64,000 nucleotides of DNA, taken from assembly GCA_033977485.1 (NCBI GenBank), contig CM066987.1:85592588-85656587 (forward strand), read 5' to 3'. This document shows positions 56,054 to 64,000 of this stretch, one piece after another. The first letter of the stretch is position 1. Every line of letters starts with the position of its first letter. The DNA comes from Hydrangea macrophylla (Eukaryota > Streptophyta > Magnoliopsida > Cornales > Hydrangeaceae). The translations under genes and the position numbers were made by a program. The notes under the pieces are model-generated. The model was not told the DNA's origin, ran no database searches, and worked only from the letters and a program-made list of their open reading frames with translations.

Positions 56054-59000
56054 ATGAAAACCAATTTGATCATTGCCAGTCTTGTTGGACTCCTGCTTGT
56101 GAATTCTCTCACCTCTTGCTTTTGCTTTGCAACATCTCCCACATCAAACCTAACTGATCAATCGGCTCTGCTCGCTTTCAAATCCCAGCTCACCTTGAAT
56201 ACCAATGATCCATCTATGCTCAATTGGACACCAAATGTCTCTGTTTGCAATTGGATTGGGGTCTCTTGCAGTCCCCGCCATCAACGTGTGATGTCCTTAA
56301 ATCTTTCTTTCATGAATATTCAAGGCACCGTTTCACCTTATATTGGGAATCTTTCATTTCTCACCGTTCTAAATCTTCGCAACAACAGCTTTCGTGGTCA
56401 ACTGCCGGAAACTCTGGGCCGTTTGCGTCGCCTGAGAGTGATCAACTTGCGATTTAATCAACTCGGAGGAGTAATTCCATCAAACCTGTCACAGTGCCAG
56501 AGGCTTCAACAAATAATCTTTGGCTCGAATCAATTACAAGGGACAATCCCAGAGACTATAGGCAATCTTCGTGATCTGGAGGTACTACAGTTGTACGAGA
56601 ACAGCCTTACAGGTAACTATTTCTTAATTTGACTGTTATTCAACAGTACTTTCTCAACTCTAAGGCTCTGTTGGTTTGCGAATTTAGAGAGGAAAAAAAT
56701 TAAAAACATTTGAAGTATAGCAATCCCTCTTTCCCCATTTTAAGGCTTTGCTTGGTTCAGGGATTTTTGAGGGAAAAAAATGGGAAAAGAAAATAAGATG
56801 CAAAACTAGTTCATTTTACCTTACAGTTGGGACCTCTTACTACAAAATATAAAATTGAACTCCCTCCATCCCATTTTATGTGTCCATCTTTCGGAGTTCA
56901 ACTTTTTAAGGGAACATATGATTGGAATTCACATGGCATGAATTAATGCGAATGTTCCAAAAATACTTTTGTTTTTCTTTTTCTTTATCTTTTTGTTGGG
57001 TAATTTCAAAATCAATAATGTCAATTCCAAAAAGTAACTGAAATTTTATTATGGAAGACAAAAATTTTGGGACAATCAAAATGAAAGGACACATAAAATA
57101 GGACGGAGGGAGTAACTAACAAATGAGACCTAAAAAGTTACTACCTAGAAAGGATGTGACGCGCGAGATTCAAGAATTTCCCTCTGTTCTTATTATTTTT
57201 TATACCCTTTTCTCCTTCTCTTTCTATTTTTCTCATTGTTTGCTTATTATACAAAGAAAGAAAAGTTTTTTTTCCTCTCCTCACTAATAGTCTGTTTGGT
57301 TTGCCACAAACAAGAATTGCAAATGAATTGATTTTCAATGCTAGCCAATTATCAACATTTTTTTTTTAACCCCAAAAACAGATCCCACAACTTTTTGTCG
57401 GATTTGATGAGAAATGATTTCACTTAAGTGAAACAATCGTGATATATCTAAATTACCCATATATATCTCACTGCTCCTCTTTTTATATGGGCAGTATGAT
57501 AAATGACAGATTCATTTCTGTTTGAGTTTCAAACCAAACGAGAATTAGAATTACCAATCAATTCTATTCATATATATATATATATATTTTTTTTCTACTT
57601 TATCCAAACCAATTCAATTCTATTTTACAATCAAACGAAAGGTACCACACAAAGCTAAAGATTATTGATATCGAAGGGGAACATCATTTCTGGAGGCAAT
57701 CCAGCAACCCTTTTGTCATAAACTTCCAAAACTTGATTTCTTTTATGTACATATCTGTCCTTACAGGTATTATTCCATTGACTATCTTCAATATCTCCAC
57801 TCTAAGGGTTATTGATATCATGGTAAACAACATTTCTGGAGGCATTCCAGCTACCATTTGTCATAAACTTCAAAGACTTGAATTGCTCTATCTCTCCTTC
57901 AACCCACTTGGCGGTCCATTTCCAACCACTTTATGCCAGTGTGTAAGTCTTCGTGAAATCCAGACTGTGCAGAATTATTTCACTGGAAGCATACCTAATG
58001 ACATCGGGTGCTTATCTAATCTTGAGTACCTAAATCTTGCTAGGAACCTTCTAACAAGTACAATTCCACCATCAATAGGTAATCTTTCGAGGTTATGGTA
58101 CCTTGAATTCATAGACAACAACTTGTCAGGTGGACTTCCTCCAGAATTGGCCAAACTTTCTAGGATTAAATACCTTCGGATAGCTTTTAACAAACAGATT
58201 TCTGGTAGAATCCCTCAGGGGATTTTTAACCTTTCTTCAGTTGAACTCATTTCCTTCATGAATAATGGTCTATCTGGTGATGTTTCGGATACAACTGGCC
58301 TTTTGCTTCCAAATCTTAGAAGCCTCAATCTGCTAGGCAACCGACTCACTGGTAATATCCCAAATTTTATCTCAAATGCTTCAAAACTCATTTTTTTAGA
58401 GCTATCCAATAATTTGTTTAGTGGGTCAGTGCCTGTGTCATTGGGCAATTTACGGTTCCTTGAGACACTCAACCTTCAACGGAATCAACTAACTGGGCTT
58501 GATTTTCTAACTACTTTAACTGAGTGTAGACAGTTGAAAAATTTGGTAACAGGGAAGAACCCTCTAAATGGTTTTCTACCAAATTCCATTGGTAACCTTT
58601 CGACTTCCCTAGAACTCTTTAATGCGGATGTAGCCCAGATTAAAGGTAGCATTCCAATATCCATTGGTAACTTGAGTAACTTGATCAGTCTTGAATTGGC
58701 TGGAAATGATTTGACTGGAACGATCCCATTTTCTTTTCAAAATTTGAAGCGTCTTCAAAGACTGCGTCTCTTTGAAAACAATTTAGAGGGATCAATTCCA
58801 AACGAGCTTTGTCGATCAACGTTTTTGTGGGAACTTCTTTTGAATGACAATAAGATCTCGGGTTCCATACCAAGCTGCATAGGGAGCATAACCAGATTGC
58901 AAGTCATAGATTTGTCCTCCAATTTGTTAACCTCAATCCCTTTGGAACTTTGGAGTCTCACTGGTATATGGTATCTGAATATTTCACATAACTCTCTGAA

Positions 59001-61883
59001 TGGAAATCTTCCTCCGGAGATTGGAAATTTGATCGGTTTGGATATTTTCAATCTATCCAAAAATCAATTGTCAGGAAACATTCCAAGCACAGTATCGAAT
59101 CTAAAGATGTTGCGGCTACTCAACTTTTCAGATAATGGTTTCCAAGGTAGTATTCCTGAATCTATTGGTGATATGACTAGCTTAGAGTCTTTAGATCTTT
59201 CTTTCAATAGCTTGTCGGGGATGATTCCAAAGTCTTTGGAAAAGCTTCCAAATCTCAATCAGTTGAATCTATCTTTCAATAAGCTAAGTGGAGAAGTTCC
59301 ATTAGGGGGGCGTTTGGGAAAATTCACTGCTCAATCTTTTCTGGGTAACTATGAATTGTGTGGTATTAAAAAATTTGATCTCCGAGCTTGCAAAACCAGA
59401 TCTCACCAACTATGGCTGAAATATATTCTCCCTCCTATAACTTCAACAATAGCTATATTTGCTTTACTGCTTATCTTTACAAGACGTCAAGTCAAGAGAA
59501 GGAAGACTAAGACTCCGTCCTCAATTGAGTTATCACTTGCAATGGCACCACAATTGATTTCCTACTATGAGCTTCTTCGCGCCACAGAGAACTTCGCTGA
59601 AGCAAACTTGTTGGGAATGGGGAGCTTTGGGTCTGTGTACAAAGGAACTATGTCAAATGGGACAATTGTCGCTGTGAAAGTCTTGGATTTGCAAGTGGAC
59701 GGTGCATTGGCATCATTTGATGCAGAATGTGAAGTGCTAAGGAATGTTAGACATAGAAACCTTGTGAAGATCATAAGTTGTTGTTCCAATCTTGATTTCA
59801 GAGCACTGATTCTCGAGTACATGCCAAATGGGAGCTTTGAAAAGTTGTTGTACTCTCAGAATATCTGCTTAGATCTTCTTCAAAGATTGGATGTTATGAT
59901 CGATGTGGCTGTTGCGGTGGAGTATCTTCACTATGGGTATTCAGAGCCAGTTGTACATTGTGATTTGAAGCCGAGCAATGTCCTTTTGGATGATGACATG
60001 GTTGCACATGTGGCAGATTTCGGCATTGCCAAAGTTTTGGCTAAATACAAGTCTATGACACAGACAGCAACCCTTGGCACAATGGGCTACATAGCACCAG
60101 GTAAGTTGAGACTTGTAACTTTTGCTTGGCACCTCTTTCTCTCTCTCTCTCACACACAAACACACACACACACACATACTCACACTCAACTTGCTCCCTT
60201 TAATTTGAAATTTAAGCAAAATATTTCTATAATTCCAAAACAAAATGTAGGCTCAGTTTGGTTTATGGATTTAGTGAGGTAAGGAAAGGGAAAACACTGA
60301 AGAAATAAGTACAAATTTTGTGCATATCAAAAGCATGCCCTCGTACCATCCCTATTATAAAAGGCGTGCCTAAAGTTGAAGCTCAGGCGAGCACAGCGTT
60401 TGCGCTTCATCTTGTCATAGGCAAAGACCCTTCAAATTATAGGCCCGTCTAGTCACGCTTTTCTTGTGCTTTTATTTTATTACTATTATTATTATTATTA
60501 TTTTCAAAAAAGCCCACTCCTCAATAAAATTTTGCATCAATAACTTGATTAGGCATGAAACTAAGGCCCATATTCAGACCCAACAAATATTACTTTAGAC
60601 TCGTGACCAAAATCTTATAAGTTTTTACCCATAAAAGACCCATTAGGCTATTACAAACAAGGTTCACATTCTCCAAAGTAAAATTCTTTGTGACCAATGC
60701 TAACTCTCCTGTTGGTTCTTGAGTTTAGAGAAGGAAAAGAAAAGAGAACGGTACAAGTGTAATTGTACAAATAATGTACATGGGAGTTTAATTTGAAAAT
60801 TGGTGATAGTTTCATACTTGACATAGGTCTTTACTATGTTATTCTAAGGTAGATTATTTTGTGAAGCACCTTAGAGACAACTTACTAATTAGCCAATTGA
60901 GTTAATAGGTCATTATGTACATGTTCAACGAATTTTTATGTATATATTAATTGTCGTGTTCTTTATATTTGCTTTGGTAAATTTAATTTTTATGTTTACT
61001 TTGCTTAGGCCCACGCTTTGCATCTAGGCCCCGAGAGGCATTTGCGTTTAAGTGTGCCTTGCGACTTTAATTACTATGCTTACTATTTTAACCATGTGAT
61101 GAGGAAATATTGGACATCGAAGAAAAAGAGAAGACAGGGAAAAATGAATTATAGATTTTGAATTTAGCCAGTCACTTCCTCCTTTTTTTGAGTTCCTATT
61201 CCGTAATTTTATTTTCTAATGGCATTTAGGTTTTGAAGCAAGCACTAGTCACTCTTTCTAGGGAAGTTCTCTCCGGCTCGAAAAGTGTTGGATTATCCCT
61301 AGTGTCGTTTTTAAGCATAAGGGGCTTTTGAAATGTTTAATTTTTTTTTCCCAGAGAGATCATTTTCCTCTATTAACCCTTTTTATTCTCTAAATCTGCA
61401 ATCCAAATAGAACCATAAGGCATGCCCTCCTGGTGACTTTTTTTTTTCTCCCAGCAAAAAGAACATTTAGGCGCATTTGACGTTTCTATAACTAATTTCT
61501 ATTTTCTATGTATGCTGATCGAATCCATAGAGTTTGGATCAGAAGGAAGAGTGTCCCCCAAAGGAGATGTATACAGCTATGGGATTATGGTGATGGAAAC
61601 ATTTACTGGAAAGAAACCCACAGATGAAATGTTTGGCGGAGGATCGAGCTTGAGGCATTGGGTGAGCGGCTATTCTCCCGATTCTTTAATGGAAGTTGCT
61701 GATCTCAATCTATTGAAAATCGAAAAACGAGCTACTGAAGAAACTCTTAAGCATACTTTGTCAGCAGTTCTAGAGTTAGCATTGCTTTGCACAAAGGATT
61801 TGCCAGATGAGAGACTTACCATGAATGGTGTTGTGGGTAGACTCAGAAAGATCGAAAAACAGTTTCTTGATGCTTTTGATTGA
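56054..61883 (+). CDS. LRR receptor-like kinase, subfamily XII (FLS2/EFR/Xa21 type), three exons
   Basis: Exons 56054-56612, 57767-60100 and 61531-61883 join in phase to 1081 residues; both introns have GT and AG. Residues 1-26 form a signal peptide, 34-72 an LRR N-terminal cap ending CNWIGVSC, and then about two dozen extracellular LRRs follow. A membrane segment is at 739-759. The kinase domain has its glycine loop G803-G808, Lys824 in VAVKVL, HCD at 917-919 and DFG at 937-939, with the APE motif spanning the last splice site. HCD in place of HRD makes it a non-RD kinase, as in known pattern-recognition receptors, so a role in immune perception at the plasma membrane is likely; the ligand cannot be inferred. 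All key residues are present and no stop or frameshift was found. The long frame through intron 1 from 57733 is not the true start. Expression is not shown. Confidence 0.92.
56860..57112. mobile_element. Stowaway-like MITE in intron 1 of the receptor kinase
   Basis: Ends CTCCCTCCATCCCATTTTAT and, inverted, CTCCCTCCGTCCTATTTTAT, about 27 bp each. TA follows the right end, and the left flank is AA, probably a decayed TA. CTCCCTCC termini with TA target sites mark Stowaway/Mariner MITEs. Confidence 0.8.
57661..57746 (+). pseudogene. Relic LRR exon piece in intron 1
   Basis: This stretch matches the coding start of exon 2 (57809-57893), sharing TTATTGATATC, CATTTCTGGAGGCA and TTTGTCATAAACTT, with small indels that destroy its frame. 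It ends about 20 bp before the exon 2 acceptor. It is either a tandem duplication of LRR coding sequence left in the intron or a remnant of a lost exon. Confidence 0.75.
60101..61530 (+). other. Intron 2 of the receptor kinase, with repeat-like insert
   Basis: The donor GTAAGT is at 60101 and the acceptor ATAG at 61527-61530. It contains (CT)n and (CA)n runs at 60138-60177. A G+C-richer segment from about 60360 to 61070 has AGGCGTGCCTAAAG near its left end and GTGTGCCTTGCG near its right, likely a non-autonomous transposon, but the ends are unclear. The ORF that reads on from exon 2 to 60282 is intron sequence. Confidence 0.6.
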
Positions 61884-64000
61884 GAAATGTGAAATTAGAA
61901 AGGATATATATGCCATTATATATATAGATATGTATGATGTAGAACCACCACGACAGTGCCCGAAAATGGTAAATAATGATAATGCATATGTTCTGGTGTT
62001 TTTCTAGGCGTAATTTGCACATTTAATTGGTTTGGGTACTTTTTTTTGGTTATTCGTGTGCCGGGTGCCCAGGAGAGGGGCGGGTTTTGAATCTATTTCC
62101 TACAATTTTTGCAGTCGTGTCAGGATCTTTGTACGAAAGCCCTAACGTGCAAAAAAGTTTTCCTACAGAATTGCGAGTAATGCATGGAAACCGTATCTAA
62201 CTTCTTAATTAGTGATTGTGAGATCGAGTAGGAAAGTACCCTCGTTTTAGGTCCTTAGATAGTATTGAAGCACACAAGTATAGAAGTGATGAAAAACAAT
62301 AAGAAAAATTAAATAAAAAGAACTTTGATTTAATTATAGAAAAGGAAATTACCAGAAGTAATGTAAAAAACTAGGAAAGCCTAAGAAAAATAAAAGGATG
62401 CTTTTATTTGACTAAAACTAAGAATTTTTGTAGAATGCATTTTTGGAGTTGTGTTTGACACGCAGTGTGATCTTCAATGTTGGCCAGCCTGTCAATTTTT
62501 AGCGGCCTAGACTTATAGAGATAAGGCAAGAAAAAGTCTTCAATGATATCTGGTAAAATATACCAGATTTATCTCTCCATATCTGATCTTGAATATGGTC
62601 TATATGGTAGATACAAAAATGTCACCCTAATCAACAATGTGATAATATTTATCACATGTATAGAGAGAGATTGTAGGATCGATAACTTCCCTAAGTGGTA
62701 AACTTATCAACTTTCCAAAGTTTTTAAGACTGCTAAATTCACCTCAGCCGAATTGATTAGCTTGTCATATCAAGTGTCCAATTGAATGGATGTCAACATT
62801 TAAAATTACCAAATGGGTGGCCATCATTAAAGTATAGCCCACTAATTGACCAAGTTTCATGTAAAGCAAAATATTGAATTGATTTTATTCAATGCTTTAG
62901 TTGAATATTAACTAGGACCAATCCGAATACTAGTAATGAGTGTGACATGGACAACCCCATTTATTAACGAGTAAATTAGTAATATGTCCAAGTTACTATA
63001 CATTTGTTGTAATAGACCTAGCCCACAAAACGATTTAGTGATAAGTCCACATTTTAATTTATGACCAACCTACCCCTAAAACACTACCACTCTCCTTCAA
63101 ACTTGCTACATGTACACAATGATTTTGGAAATTCCAAAAACCAAGCCTTAGATCTTGCATTCAAACCCAAAACCATCACATTTTCAACATCAGTTCATGA
63201 ATAACTATGGTTTGCCAATCTATTTTAACCAAACAAAGATCTTCACAGTGCGTCCCCGACGGTACAACTCTGATGGTGACGTTTCGACTACAATGCATCC
63301 AAACGATGGCGAGAAATGAGAAAAGGTAAACAATGAGTTTTGATGCATGAAATTCTTCAGGGCATTTGGTTTATTTTAGTTTTGATCATCATTCAGTTGT
63401 GGAATCGAGTTTATGGAAAAATATAGGTTCAAAATATAGGGTTTTTTTGCGTATTAGTTTGTGAAGCGATTGGGTTTTTGATTTCATGTGATTGCCAATC
63501 CTGTATTACATGTTTGAACTACAAACAATTTGAGTTGTTGCATGTGATTTGTTTTCCAACAATTATTGATCGTAGTATCACTTCGAAAGAGAGAGATTGT
63601 TTTTTCTGGAGTTCATTGAAAAATTCAGTAGCCAAGTTAGGGAAAATGTTAAGAAAGTGCAAAATTTCACACTCATTTGTGATTAAGATGATTTGAATTT
63701 TATTTCACACTCATTTTGCAAATGGATAGTAGGCCAGTATGAAATTTCACAGTGACGACTGTGAAATTTCACACTTACATTGGAAAAGAGACACAATTTC
63801 ATCTATCAATTCTATTACACTAAGGAATTTAGCACTCGTATTTGAGTTAGTGCAAAATTTCATCACCATTTAAATTTGGTCATTTGCTAGTGTGAAATTC
63901 AGCACTAGTTTGTGATGAAAATACTTTGAACTGTGTGATGAAACAATTTGACCTAAAAAATGTTTTCAGGGATGAAAAAAATTAGATAAAAAAACTAGGG
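61884..64000. other. Intergenic DNA, no gene seen
   Basis: AT-rich sequence downstream of the receptor kinase. No protein family, RNA gene or clear transposon end was recognised. Repeated short palindromes of the form TGTGAAATTTCACA occur at 63660-63920. Confidence 0.6.

Noticed and set aside
57733..57766. Start codon of an 849-codon kinase ORF at 57733
   Set aside because: It is intron sequence. A good acceptor at 57765-57766 joins exon 1 in phase and gives a signal peptide and LRR cap.
60101..60282. C-terminal extension of the kinase
   Set aside because: A canonical GTAAGT donor at 60101 cuts the kinase in the APE motif and exon 3 completes it.

Overview
This is plant nuclear DNA, almost certainly from a eudicot. 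The evidence is two intact plant-type genes (a BAHD acyltransferase and a spliced LRR receptor kinase), AT-rich intergenic DNA, and dense nested LTR retrotransposons of the plant Ty3/gypsy Tat, Ogre-like and Athila types. No bacterial, organellar or viral gene block is visible. I cannot name the species.

Layout. 1-13.25 kb: a decayed Tat-lineage retrotransposon on the + strand (5' LTR end, PBS, gag, protease, RT, two RNase H modules, integrase). A large antisense ORF with its own apparent introns lies downstream (11358-13247). Its RT is split by a solo LTR of an Ogre-like family (3649-7994), itself split by a second, inverted LTR of the same family (3986-5679). 13.25-23.9 kb: an Athila-like element on the - strand, broken by a truncated Ogre-like LTR (14234-16144) and a complete solo LTR (18002-20966, TSD GGCTG). 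23.9-29.1 kb: retroelement debris, MITEs, and a 2.3 kb element with about 0.4 kb terminal inverted repeats. 30.3-31.7 kb: an intact spermidine hydroxycinnamoyl transferase-like gene with a solo LTR 28 bp after its stop. 34.4-40.3 kb: a decayed tandem array of F-box gene pieces carrying several small DNA transposons, then an interrupted copy of a small unknown ORF. 43.85-49.74 kb: the 5' half of an Ogre-like element on the - strand (LTR, PBS, gag). 49.7-54.6 kb: another LTR remnant, tandem duplications, and a second, uninterrupted copy of the small ORF. 56.05-61.88 kb: a three-exon subfamily XII LRR receptor-like kinase. 61.9-64 kb: no recognisable gene.

Only two genes look functional: a phenolamide-type acyltransferase and a candidate immune receptor. 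They are 24 kb apart and share no pathway that the sequence shows. The rest is a layered transposon record whose order of insertion can be read from target-site duplications. The most unusual structure is a promoter-proximal array of short quasi-palindromes, shared by five copies of the Ogre-like LTR, lying just upstream of each TATA box. No self-contained new biological system is evident. The hairpin arrays, the intron-containing antisense ORF, the long-TIR element and the small duplicated ORF are the best candidates for something undescribed.
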